Assembly (NCBI GenBank): GCA_947462875.1
Contig: CANHQJ010000004.1
Span: forward strand, 1-64,000
DNA from: Verrucomicrobiia bacterium
Lineage (GTDB): Bacteria; Verrucomicrobiota; Verrucomicrobiia; Verrucomicrobiales; Akkermansiaceae
Reading direction: 5' to 3'
DNA length: 64,000 nt
Positions 8,523 through 16,036 of this stretch are shown here, in pieces. The stretch's first letter is position 1. Every line of letters starts with the position of its first letter. The notes under the pieces are model-generated. The model ran no database searches and was not told the origin of the DNA. It was given only the letters and a program-made list of their open reading frames with translations. The translations under genes were made by a program, and so were the position numbers.

Positions 8523-8553
8523 CATTTCGCGTAATTTCGCGCCTTTAGCGGTC
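8523..8553 (-). repeat. Right inverted repeat (IRR) of the GxxExxY cassette
   Basis: On the minus strand this reads GACCGCTAAAGGCGCG... ending ACGCGAAATG. It matches IRL at 24 of 31 positions with no gaps, including the ACCGCTAAA, CGC, AAAT and ACGC blocks. It lies 41 bases after the GxxExxY stop codon. Confidence 0.8.
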
Positions 8554-8642
8554 CTTCCCATTGCCTTTAAAAAGCTTAACGCCGTGATCTCAGATTCATC
8601 TTCTGTCCCTTTCACATAACAGTAACAAACAGTTCATTCTTT

Positions 8643-8673
8643 TATTTCACGTAATTTAGCGCTTTTCGCGGTT
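8643..8673 (-). repeat. Solo 31-bp repeat unit upstream of rfbH
   Basis: On the minus strand this reads AACCGCGAAAAGCGC... and matches IRL at 22 of 31 positions. It has the same orientation as IRR, begins 89 bases beyond it and ends 19 bases before the rfbH ATG, so it forms part of the rfbH 5' leader. The rest of the 211-base gap 8482-8692 holds AT-rich sequence with no gene that I can see. Confidence 0.75.
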
Positions 8674-8692
8674 TCTCAATTCCTTCTTTCCC

Positions 8693-10381
8693 ATGTCACC
8701 TTCCGAACTCAAATCCGAAATCCTTCGCCTCACCCGCGAGTACTCCCGCCTCACCCACGCTGCCAATCGTCCTGGTGATGACCCTCAGCGTCCTCTCTAT
8801 CAACCCGGTCAAACCATTCCCTACGCCGGCCGTGTCTTCACGGAGGACGAAGTGGAAGCCTGTGTCTCCGCCACGCTGGATTTCTGGCTCACTCTCGGCC
8901 CTGAGGGCGAGGCCATGGAGCGCGAGCTCGCCGAGTTCATGGGCGTGAAACATTGCCTCTTGGTGAACTCCGGTTCCTCCGCGAATCTGGTAGCCTTCAG
9001 CGCCCTCACCACCCACAAGCTTCCTCCCCACAAACGCATCTGCCCGGGCGATGAAGTCATCACCGTGGCCGCTGGTTTTCCCACCACCGTCGCTCCGATC
9101 GTACAGTGCGGAGCCATTCCCGTCTTTATCGATGCAAAAGTCTCCACAGGCAATGCCAACTGCGCGCTACTGGAGTCAGCCTATTCTCCCGGAAAAACAA
9201 AAGCCGTCATGATGGCTCACGCTCTGGGCAATCCCTTCGAACTCGTCACGGTGCTGGAATTTTGCCAGAAACACGACCTCTGGCTCATCGAGGACAACTG
9301 CGACGCCCTCGGCTGCACCTACACGCTACCGCTGGAAAAAGCCAAAGAACTCGGCCTCGACCACCTCATCAAAATCGCCGAAAAGGGGAATCATCCGATC
9401 ATCCGCATCCACGATGCCGAAGGCTCAAGCACAGATCAGCAATCAACAATCAACAATCAGCAATCGTCAATTCCCCTCTTTCTCACCGCCCCCACCGGCT
9501 CTTTCGGCGATATCTCCACGCAGTCCTTCTACCCTCCGCACCATCTGACCATGGGCGAGGGCGGCTCCGTCAACATCGTGCGCAAGCCCCCCTTGAAAAC
9601 CTATGCCGAAAGCTTCCGCGACTGGGGCCGCGATTGTTGGTGCGCCTCGGGCAAGGATGACACTTGTGGCAAGCGCTTCCAATGGCAACTCGGCGAACTG
9701 CCTGAGGGCTACGATCACAAATACATCTACAGTCACTTGGGATTCAACCTCAAGCCGCTCGATACCCAGGCCGCGATCGGTCGCGTTCAGCTGAAGAGAC
9801 TCCCCGATTTTATCGAAGCGAGAAAACGCAATTGGGAAAGACTGCGCCGCGGTCTTCATGGTTTGGAGGAATACTTCGAGTTTGCCCTCCCCACCCACGC
9901 CACCGCCTGGATCCCGCCGGCGGAAAGCGAGATGCAAATGGAAACAGAGCAACCGTCAAATTCGCAAAATGACGCTAATCAAAATTCTGATTCTTCAAAA
10001 ATTTCGCGTGATTCGCGTTTTTCGCGGTTCACTTCTTCTTTCTCCTGGGACGATACCGGATGCCGCACCGACTGTTCCTGGTTCGGATTCAAAATCACGC
10101 TAAAAGAATCCGCTCCTTTCACCCGCACGGATCTGGTCAGGCATCTCGACGAGCATAAAATCGGCAATCGCATGCTCTTCGGCGGAAATTTGGTTCGCCA
10201 ACCAGCCTTCGTACAATTGAAAAAAGACCGTCCTGACGGTGTGAGATGCGCCGGCGAGTTGCCGCAAGCCGATCGCATCATGAACCAAACCTTCTTCCTT
10301 GGCACCTACCCCGGTCTCACAGCAGAACAAATCGACCACATGGCGAAGGTGATTCGCGATTTTGTGGCATCGAATAAGTAA
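8693..10381 (+). CDS. rfbH: CDP-4-keto-6-deoxy-D-glucose 3-dehydrase (E1), with repeat insertions
   Basis: PMP- and [2Fe-2S]-dependent dehydrase of CDP-3,6-dideoxyhexose synthesis (RfbH/DdhC/AscC). His283-His284 in SFYPPHHLTMGEGG stands where aminotransferases have the PLP lysine, the hallmark of E1. The cluster cysteines are visible as Cys203 (DNCDALG) and Cys315-x-Cys317-x7-Cys325. At 562 residues it is much longer than the usual 430-440. Two low-complexity stretches explain part of the excess: about residues 248-260, from a heptamer array at 9435-9469, and about residues 420-446, from a palindromic repeat pair at 9951-10029. Both are read in frame, and conserved blocks (SFSWDDTGCRTDCSWFGFKI) resume after the second. 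The partner reductase E3 is not in the window. The gene is probably functional, but this needs testing. Confidence 0.92.
   Translation: MSPSELKSEILRLTREYSRLTHAANRPGDDPQRPLYQPGQTIPYAGRVFTEDEVEACVSATLDFWLTLGPEGEAMERELAEFMGVKHCLLVNSGSSANLVAFSALTTHKLPPHKRICPGDEVITVAAGFPTTVAPIVQCGAIPVFIDAKVSTGNANCALLESAYSPGKTKAVMMAHALGNPFELVTVLEFCQKHDLWLIEDNCDALGCTYTLPLEKAKELGLDHLIKIAEKGNHPIIRIHDAEGSSTDQQSTINNQQSSIPLFLTAPTGSFGDISTQSFYPPHHLTMGEGGSVNIVRKPPLKTYAESFRDWGRDCWCASGKDDTCGKRFQWQLGELPEGYDHKYIYSHLGFNLKPLDTQAAIGRVQLKRLPDFIEARKRNWERLRRGLHGLEEYFEFALPTHATAWIPPAESEMQMETEQPSNSQNDANQNSDSSKISRDSRFSRFTSSFSWDDTGCRTDCSWFGFKITLKESAPFTRTDLVRHLDEHKIGNRMLFGGNLVRQPAFVQLKKDRPDGVRCAGELPQADRIMNQTFFLGTYPGLTAEQIDHMAKVIRDFVASNK
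9435..9469. repeat. Heptanucleotide array inside rfbH
   Basis: Five 7-bp units in a row (ATCAGCA, ATCAACA, ATCAACA, ATCAGCA, ATCGTCA) lie within the rfbH reading frame and encode the low-complexity DQQSTINNQQSS segment. The 35-base array is not a multiple of three, so neighbouring bases must compensate for the frame. It lies in a loop before the conserved TGSFGDISTQSFYPPHH block. Confidence 0.85.
9951..10029. mobile_element. Repeat-pair (MITE-like) insertion inside the rfbH coding sequence
   Basis: The left arm 9951-9978 (AACCGTCAAATTCGC... ACGCTAA) and right arm 10002-10029 (minus strand AACCGCGAAAAACGC... ACGCGAAA) are inverted copies of the family repeat with a 23-base loop. With one single-base gap they agree at roughly two thirds of positions. 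The block is translated in frame as a Ser/Asn/Arg-rich linker (SNSQNDANQNSDSSK then SRDSRFSRF), absent from the conserved architecture of E1 enzymes. Confidence 0.75.
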
Positions 10382-10388
10382 CAAAAAT

Positions 10389-10452
10389 GGAGCGCGGACT
10401 TTTCTTGGCCTTCATAGTCCCCCTGAGCGGGACGAAGTAGGCAGTCCGCTTC
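10389..10452. repeat. GGAGCGCGGACT-type inverted repeat, degenerate copy
   Basis: Within the 158-base gap after rfbH, GCGGACT (10394-10400) pairs with AGTCCGC (10443-10449), and an inner GTCCC/GGGAC hairpin sits between. GGAGCGCGGACT and AGTCCGCTTC are the same words as in the perfect hairpin at 24037-24097. As there, it begins just after a stop codon (8 bases). The rest of the gap shows nothing further. Confidence 0.6.
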
Positions 10453-10539
10453 AAAAGCAATTCCCTATTGCCCCCCGCTCAGCGTTTCCAACAACCCTCC
10501 CTTTACACCGCCCCAAACACACGCTAACGTAATCACACG

Positions 10540-11136
10540 ATGAAAAACCACGTCACCACCCTATGCCGGATTGCCATCGCCACCGCCATGGTCATTACTA
10601 GTTATTCCCAGGAGGAGTCTGCGGAACCCATCGAGCTAACCCGTCTGCGTGAACAATTCAGCAACCGCATCGAGCAGGAAATGAAGCCCTGGCGCGATCG
10701 ATATGCTCAGGAGCTGCAAAAACTCGAGGATAGGCTCATCAAGGAGCGCAAGTTAACGGAGGCTTTGGCAGTCAAAAAAGAAAAAGAGAATTACCTCACG
10801 GCGGATCTGACAAAAAAACCGGAAAAAGCCGTGGTTCCCGCCACTCTCGAAAAAGCCCGGGAAGCCATGATTGGCAGTGTGTGGCTGGTCTATGCTGCGG
10901 AGGACAAAAAGAGAGAGAATCTGCTTGATACTTATCATTTTGTCGATGGAAAGAACGTTTATGTGCTAACTTCCAAACGTGTTTTCCCGTGGAGCGCTAA
11001 GTCAAAAGAACAGATCGCGATTGAGTTTCTGGCAGGTAATATCATGATGGATGTCTACTTTGATGATCAATCTGCAGATTCCAATTATCAAGATAAGCTC
11101 TATAAGCTTTATCTGGTCGGCAAATCATCGCCTTGA
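10540..11136 (+). CDS. Secreted coiled-coil protein of unknown function
   Basis: A 198-residue protein not recognised as an enzyme. Residues 1-24 form a signal peptide (basic start, hydrophobic core, cleavage near SYSQ). Residues 35-90 are a charged predicted coiled coil with the pattern LEDRLIKERKLTEALAVKKEKE, a motif common in secreted proteins of Verrucomicrobia and Planctomycetes. The C-terminal 90 residues (GSVWLVYAAEDKK... YHFVDGKNVYV) look like a small beta-rich domain. It interrupts the CDP-sugar genes, between rfbH and the epimerase gene. It may be a passenger gene. Confidence 0.75.
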   Translation: MKNHVTTLCRIAIATAMVITSYSQEESAEPIELTRLREQFSNRIEQEMKPWRDRYAQELQKLEDRLIKERKLTEALAVKKEKENYLTADLTKKPEKAVVPATLEKAREAMIGSVWLVYAAEDKKRENLLDTYHFVDGKNVYVLTSKRVFPWSAKSKEQIAIEFLAGNIMMDVYFDDQSADSNYQDKLYKLYLVGKSSP

Positions 11137-11177
11137 TTTAGCCTGAGTGACTCGTTCAGTAACTTGCTTCCTGATTT

Positions 11178-11714
11178 ATGCAACTCATCGATGAACCAAT
11201 TCAGGGTGTGAAAATTCTTAAACCGTTTGTGTTTGAAGATGTACGGGGCAATTTCGTAAAGCCTTTTCACGAAGGACTACTCGCTGAACATGGGATCGCG
11301 ATGACGGTGAGGGAGGAATTCTTCTCGACCTCCTCGAAGAACGTCCTGCGCGGTATGCATTTCCAGATCCCGCCTCACGCCCACCAGAAGCTGATCTACT
11401 GCATCTCGGGCAGGGTCCTCGATGTTCTCCTTGACTTACGCAGGTCCTCCCCGACCTTCGGCCACTCCGTCGGCATCGAACTCTCCGCCGCGAACCATCA
11501 CGTCCTGCATCTACCGGTAGGAATCGCCCATGGATTCCTCAGTCTTCAGGACCAGAGCTGCCTCGTTTATAAGACCGATGCCGTTCATGCCCCGCAACAT
11601 GATCAGGGAATCCGCTGGGATTCGTTCGGCTTCGACTGGCCCGCCGATGCCCCGCTGATCTCCGGGCGGGATCTGACCCATCCGCTTTTCCCGGAGTTCA
11701 GTTCGCCGTTCTGA
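11178..11714 (+). CDS. RmlC-like NDP-4-keto-sugar epimerase
   Basis: Cupin of the dTDP-4-dehydrorhamnose 3,5-epimerase family (178 residues). The catalytic His region is VLRGMHFQIPPHAHQKLIYC. GRVLDVLLDLRRSSPTFG and LPVGIAHGFLSL complete the signature, followed by YKTDAVHAPQHDQGIRWD. In the setting of rfbF-rfbG-rfbH it may serve as the CDP-3,6-dideoxy-hexulose 5-epimerase (AscE-like) of an ascarylose-type route rather than a rhamnose pathway, because no rmlA, rmlB or rmlD is present. That substrate assignment is inferred from context. Confidence 0.85.
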   Translation: MQLIDEPIQGVKILKPFVFEDVRGNFVKPFHEGLLAEHGIAMTVREEFFSTSSKNVLRGMHFQIPPHAHQKLIYCISGRVLDVLLDLRRSSPTFGHSVGIELSAANHHVLHLPVGIAHGFLSLQDQSCLVYKTDAVHAPQHDQGIRWDSFGFDWPADAPLISGRDLTHPLFPEFSSPF

Positions 11715-11736
11715 GCCCTCTCAGTATGGACGCGTG

Positions 11737-12744
11737 ATGAAAATACTCGACCTCACCACCGACTCGCTGCTTCTGCCAGTCCGCTCTGCAGAAATCGAAG
11801 TGGTCCATTGCCAGAGCGGACGGGCAGTCATGCACAGCGGTTGTCCGAAGACCCCGCCGCGCAGCGCGTTTCCCCGTCTGATGCTGGAATTGCTCCGCGC
11901 TCGGCGCTACGACTGGATCATCGTCCCTCCCTCTCACATTGGATGGACAACGGGAAACGGATTTTTCCGCCGATTGATCAAGCGGAGCCTTCGCTGGTTC
12001 CAGGGCCATCCCGCAGTCGCCCGTCATATCCGGCGCCTCGTGTTTGGCGGATCCGCGCGCTTCGTGGTGACCGACTACTCCGACCAGTTGCATCCGAGCG
12101 AGTTCGCCCTCACCTGCATTGAGCCCGTCCACTACTTTCAGCTCAATGTCCCGCGCGTCCTTGTGGGGAAGAGGCTCGGACCCGCAAACACACTTATCCA
12201 CTACCTGCCGACCGTCATACAGGATGACCTCATTGACTCCCTGCATGCCGGCAGGACTGGCGCGGCGGAGCATGACGTCTTCGTCGCTGGAACCTACCAC
12301 AACGATCAGAGGCTCAAGCAGCTCGACGCCACCCGCCTCCTCACTGCGAGGGGGTGGAAGGTATTCGAACTCGGTGAGAAGTCCTTCGGGAAATTCACTG
12401 CAGGACTTCTGGCCAGCACCCTGTGCATGTCGGGACGAGGTCTCGCCTACCACTGTTTTCGCCCCCTCGAGGCGGCAGCAGCTGGTGCTGCTCCCGTCTC
12501 CCATGAGCCGGAAGAGGGAACCTATCACGAATACGTCCATGGCGAGAATTGCTTCCTTTACGCACCTTACCTCTCCCCGGCCGAAATCGCCGATTTCGTC
12601 GAATCGATCCTGAAAGACCCTATACTCGTCCCTAAAGTAGTTGAGGGTGCGCGTGCTCTTCTCAACCAGAAGCACCGCGCATCAGTACTCGCGGAAAATA
12701 TCTTGAATACCATCCGAACTCCAACAAACCAGACATATGCCTGA
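11737..12744 (+). CDS. Glycosyltransferase, GT-B type (CgeB-like C-terminal half)
   Basis: A protein of about 335 residues resembling group 1 transferases in its C-terminal half: VFVAGTYHNDQRLKQLDA, then a FRPLEAAAAGAAPVSHEPEEG stretch matching the donor-site loop in which a conserved glutamate binds the nucleotide sugar. A preceding in-frame GTG at 11734 could also serve as start. Its last 8 bases overlap the following epimerase/reductase gene, indicating translational coupling. Donor and acceptor are unknown; it may transfer the dideoxyhexose made by the flanking genes. Confidence 0.7.
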   Translation: MKILDLTTDSLLLPVRSAEIEVVHCQSGRAVMHSGCPKTPPRSAFPRLMLELLRARRYDWIIVPPSHIGWTTGNGFFRRLIKRSLRWFQGHPAVARHIRRLVFGGSARFVVTDYSDQLHPSEFALTCIEPVHYFQLNVPRVLVGKRLGPANTLIHYLPTVIQDDLIDSLHAGRTGAAEHDVFVAGTYHNDQRLKQLDATRLLTARGWKVFELGEKSFGKFTAGLLASTLCMSGRGLAYHCFRPLEAAAAGAAPVSHEPEEGTYHEYVHGENCFLYAPYLSPAEIADFVESILKDPILVPKVVEGARALLNQKHRASVLAENILNTIRTPTNQTYA

Positions 12745-13636
12745 GATGAAACGTGTTTTATTGACCGGGGTCAGCGGATTCATCGGCCATCACCTCGCAG
12801 GAGAATTGATGCGAACAGGTCACGAGGTTTCGGTGGTTGTGCGCAGCGGCTCCAGCCAGGAGCGGATTCCACCAGGTACCGTGACTTATCAGCACGATGG
12901 AAGCACGCCGGGAATGTTATCAATCATTTCTTCTGCCAAGCCTGAAATGGTCTTCCACCTCGCTTCCTGCTTTCTGGCGCGGCACAAGGCTGAGGACATC
13001 GATAGACTGGTTGACTCAAATCTACGATTTGGTCTGCAACTGCTGGAAGCGATGGCGCAATCGGAATGCCGGCGTTTGATCAATACCGGAACCGGGTGGC
13101 AGCACTTTGAGGGACGAGCCGATGATCCAGTTTGTCTTTATGCTGCAACAAAATCGGCTTTTGAATGTTTGATTGACTATTATGTGAGTGTGGAGAAGTT
13201 CTCTGTTACAACTCTCAAACTTCATGATACTTATGGTCCACAAGATCCTCGTGGAAAGCTCATATCATTGCTACTTGCTGCGGCAAAATCAGGCACCCCA
13301 TTAGACCTTTCGCCCGGAGAACAGAAAATTGATCTCACTCACATTGACGATATTGTCCGCGCATTTATTTGCTGTAAAAAGGAATTTGAGGTAAGCGAGC
13401 TTTCAGGAAAACGCTCTTACATGGCAAGTTCCGGAAACCCTATATCAATTCGCGAATTAGTTGAACTAATCGAATCAGTCACAAGCCGTCGAATTGTAGC
13501 AAACTGGGCGGCGCGTCCTTATCGCGAACGTGAGGTGATGATACCTTGGAATCAGGCAGCTCTTCCCCCTGAATGGAATCCAAAAATTTCTCTAGAGAGT
13601 GGCATATTGTCACTATGTTCACAATTAGGTATGTAA
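12737..13636 (+). CDS. NAD-dependent epimerase/reductase, probable CDP-dideoxy-4-hexulose reductase
   Basis: Extended SDR protein of 299 residues. The cofactor motif GVSGFIG is at residues 11-17 and Tyr135/Lys139 form the YAATK catalytic pair. The stretch NTGTGWQHFEGRADDPVCLYAATK resembles CDP-abequose/paratose synthases (RfbJ, RfbS), which reduce the 4-keto group in the last step of dideoxyhexose synthesis. That role fits the neighbouring rfbFGH and epimerase genes. Another NDP-sugar epimerase is possible. Base composition shifts toward A+T in the last third of the gene, at the border of the AT-rich island. Confidence 0.8.
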   Translation: MPEMKRVLLTGVSGFIGHHLAGELMRTGHEVSVVVRSGSSQERIPPGTVTYQHDGSTPGMLSIISSAKPEMVFHLASCFLARHKAEDIDRLVDSNLRFGLQLLEAMAQSECRRLINTGTGWQHFEGRADDPVCLYAATKSAFECLIDYYVSVEKFSVTTLKLHDTYGPQDPRGKLISLLLAAAKSGTPLDLSPGEQKIDLTHIDDIVRAFICCKKEFEVSELSGKRSYMASSGNPISIRELVELIESVTSRRIVANWAARPYREREVMIPWNQAALPPEWNPKISLESGILSLCSQLGM

Positions 13637-13681
13637 CTTGCGAAAATTAGCTGTTTCTATCAAGCAATAAAATTAAATACA

Positions 13682-14995
13682 GTGACTAAATTTATTGCTA
13701 ACATATTGTTAAAATTCGGTATAGATGGTAAAGTTGGTTCCGGATTATGTGTGAAGATTCTCAGCATGATTGCCGGGCCGATCGGTTCCTTCATCGTTGT
13801 TTTCAATCTTTCAACGGAGAAGCAGGGTTTGTTTTATTTATTCAACAGCATACTTGCACTTAGGATTCTTTTCGATCTTGGAGTAGGGACGTCGGTAGTC
13901 CAAATAACATCACACTTAAGAGCTAAAAATCAAGACTCTGGCGAAAAAATAAATCTCGATTTTGTCGCAATGGTTAATCGGTGGATGTTAAATACTTCAT
14001 TGATCTACTGTGTTTTGGCAGGACTAGGCGGGTATTTATTTATAAGTTCTAAAATAAATGATTTAAGTGGGGTAACTGGAGCTTGGGTGGTTTTTGTCAT
14101 CGTAAGCACATTGCAGTTTGCATCTCAGGGAAAATGGTCAATATTAGAAGGTCTAGACAAGATTCAAGAATCTAATTCATTGAGAATCAAAAACAGCCTA
14201 ATTCAATACATTGTTCAATGGTCGCTACTGTTTTTAGGTCTAGAACTGTATTCATTTTGTTTAGCCGCTGTGGTTGCTTATTTGAGTCAAGAATATTATT
14301 TCCACACAAAATATGCATGGCTTAATCAATATAAATACAAAAACAATAGAGAATTAATTGTTGATTATAAAAATGATCTAGTGGGATTATTGAAAAAAGC
14401 CAGCCAGACATATTTGGCTGGTTATTTCGTGTTCCAAATACAACAACCAATTTGCTATCATTTTCTCGGTCCAGAATCGCTTGCTAAATTAGGATTCACC
14501 CAAACCATTGCAAACATGATGCTGGGTATTCCGGTTGTTTGGATATCGATGAATTTCCCGAATTTTTCATATTTGATTGCCAATAACAGAATAGAAGAAG
14601 CAAGAAAAGAATTTGTCACCAAATGGCGACAATCGTTGTTGATGACTGGCTTGGCTTTTGTCTTTACAATCTTAAGTCTTGAAGTTCTGAGAAAATTTGA
14701 AAAGTTTGGCGAAAGAATACTTGATGTAGATCAAGTGATCATATTAGTAACTTCGCTAACGCTGCATGCAATATCAATGGGAATAATCTATTGGCCAAGA
14801 TCTTTTAAGGTTGAGCCATTCACCAGAATTGCATACATACAAATGTTTTTAACGCCAATAGCTTTTTACACCTTGGTTAAGTATGCGGGATTAGTAGGTG
14901 CTGTTTGGGCCAATATGCTAACCTGGATTGTAGGATTTGTAGGCATTAGCCTGATCACTAGAAATTATTGGAAAATGCAACAAGCACATGCCTAG
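13682..14995 (+). CDS. Wzx-like polysaccharide flippase
   Basis: An integral membrane protein of 437 residues with about a dozen hydrophobic segments and few conserved polar motifs, as in the MATE/MOP superfamily of O-antigen flippases (Wzx). It would move undecaprenyl-PP-linked repeat units across the inner membrane for polymerisation. The start is GTG at 13682. The sequence is clearly AT-rich compared with genes on either side of the 13-18 kb block, suggesting transfer. The next gene overlaps its end by 8 bases. Confidence 0.82.
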   Translation: MTKFIANILLKFGIDGKVGSGLCVKILSMIAGPIGSFIVVFNLSTEKQGLFYLFNSILALRILFDLGVGTSVVQITSHLRAKNQDSGEKINLDFVAMVNRWMLNTSLIYCVLAGLGGYLFISSKINDLSGVTGAWVVFVIVSTLQFASQGKWSILEGLDKIQESNSLRIKNSLIQYIVQWSLLFLGLELYSFCLAAVVAYLSQEYYFHTKYAWLNQYKYKNNRELIVDYKNDLVGLLKKASQTYLAGYFVFQIQQPICYHFLGPESLAKLGFTQTIANMMLGIPVVWISMNFPNFSYLIANNRIEEARKEFVTKWRQSLLMTGLAFVFTILSLEVLRKFEKFGERILDVDQVIILVTSLTLHAISMGIIYWPRSFKVEPFTRIAYIQMFLTPIAFYTLVKYAGLVGAVWANMLTWIVGFVGISLITRNYWKMQQAHA

Positions 14996-16031
14996 TAAAA
15001 TCAAGATGAAAAATCTTCCAATATTGACGATAGCAATACCAACATTTGATCGGCCGAAGGAAATATTAAAGCGCTTCGATGAAATTCTTCCTCAAATTAG
15101 AGACAACCATAAAGTTCAGTTGCTTGTCATAGATAACGACTCTACAGTATCTGTCGAAAAAATTTACACGGAGAATTATGGAGAAAATGCTCTAGAGAAT
15201 GTTAAAATTATTACAAATTCTTCAAATGTTGGCTTATCAGCAAATGTATGTAGATGTTTCGAGAACGCGTCCGGACGGTGGGTCTGGATTTTGGGTGATG
15301 ATGACGCAGTTAGAGAAAATGCCGTGGCGTTGCTTTTAGAAACAATATCTGACACTTCGGAAGATATTGGTTGCTTTAATTTTTCAACTGATTTTAATTT
15401 GTATCAATCTGATGCTGTTATTGCAACAACATCAGAGCTTGAGCATTATTTAAATAATAATAAACAAAAATTTAATTACCCAGTTTCAAATTTCGTTTAC
15501 ATATCTGTAACTTGTTATAAACTAGAAGTTTTCAAAAAGTTAGTTAGATATGGATACTTATATGCTTCAACTCACTGCCCTCATTTTGGAATGATTTTAA
15601 TCATGCTCTTAAAAAGGCAAGGGTCTCTCTGTATAAAGAAATCTCAATTGGTAAAGTGGGATCCAAATCATTCAGGTAGAGACTGGAGCAAGATTCGACT
15701 AATTACCGGAACTTCTTTTTTTTCTGAATTAGAATCATTGGATGATAGTTGTGTGACAATTATCAAGTCGCTAGTTAACGAATTTTGTCCTAGAGGATTT
15801 GTAAAGTGGATGTTTAAAATTGTCATAGGTGATACAGATGTGCCTATAGGTTACTGGTATTGTTTTTTTGGCAGGCTAATTTATTTTGGAAGATGGAATG
15901 TTAAAATTTCATCAATATGTTTTCTCTTATTATTGCCAGCGCTGGCTATACCAGCTGTAAGAAAATTATTTTTCGCAATTCTGAATCCAAGATACAGATC
16001 AAAATTAAATCAAGGCGAAAACAGAATATAA
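14988..16031 (+). CDS. GT2-family glycosyltransferase
   Basis: GT-A glycosyltransferase family 2 (347 residues). The N-terminus reads LPILTIAIPTFDRPKEI, followed by LLVIDNDS. The metal-binding motif occurs as WVLGDDDAV near residue 103. Hydrophobic stretches near the C-terminus (ISSICFLLLLPALAIPAV) suggest membrane association. It begins inside the flippase gene; an in-frame ATG at 15006 is an alternative start. The AT-rich codon use matches the neighbouring imported genes. Donor and acceptor are unknown. Confidence 0.85.
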   Translation: MPSKIKMKNLPILTIAIPTFDRPKEILKRFDEILPQIRDNHKVQLLVIDNDSTVSVEKIYTENYGENALENVKIITNSSNVGLSANVCRCFENASGRWVWILGDDDAVRENAVALLLETISDTSEDIGCFNFSTDFNLYQSDAVIATTSELEHYLNNNKQKFNYPVSNFVYISVTCYKLEVFKKLVRYGYLYASTHCPHFGMILIMLLKRQGSLCIKKSQLVKWDPNHSGRDWSKIRLITGTSFFSELESLDDSCVTIIKSLVNEFCPRGFVKWMFKIVIGDTDVPIGYWYCFFGRLIYFGRWNVKISSICFLLLLPALAIPAVRKLFFAILNPRYRSKLNQGENRI

Positions 16032-16036
16032 GATCC

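Larger units (their letters stand above)
8062..8553. mobile_element. Candidate GxxExxY mobile cassette bounded by inverted repeats
   Basis: A 492-bp unit made of an inverted repeat (8062-8092), the 126-codon GxxExxY gene, 41 bases of AT-rich spacer and the opposing repeat (8523-8553). Because the repeat pair also exists without the gene at 6814-6921 and at 9951-10029, this has the layout of an autonomous element with miniature derivatives. No clear target-site duplication is visible, because the similarity of the flanks is itself inverted. The mobile nature is inferred. Confidence 0.55.

Noticed and set aside
8693-10381. rfbH as a pseudogene
   Set aside because: Despite two repeat insertions the frame is intact, and the catalytic His pair and cluster cysteines are all present, so it is kept as a CDS.
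11178-11714. dTDP-rhamnose pathway gene rmlC
   Set aside because: No rmlA, rmlB or rmlD accompanies it; the CDP-sugar context makes a different substrate at least as likely, so no gene symbol was given.
15917-16036. N-terminal extension of the GT32-like gene
   Set aside because: It overlaps the previous transferase gene out of frame; the family begins with IPKIIHYCWFG, matching GTG 16037.
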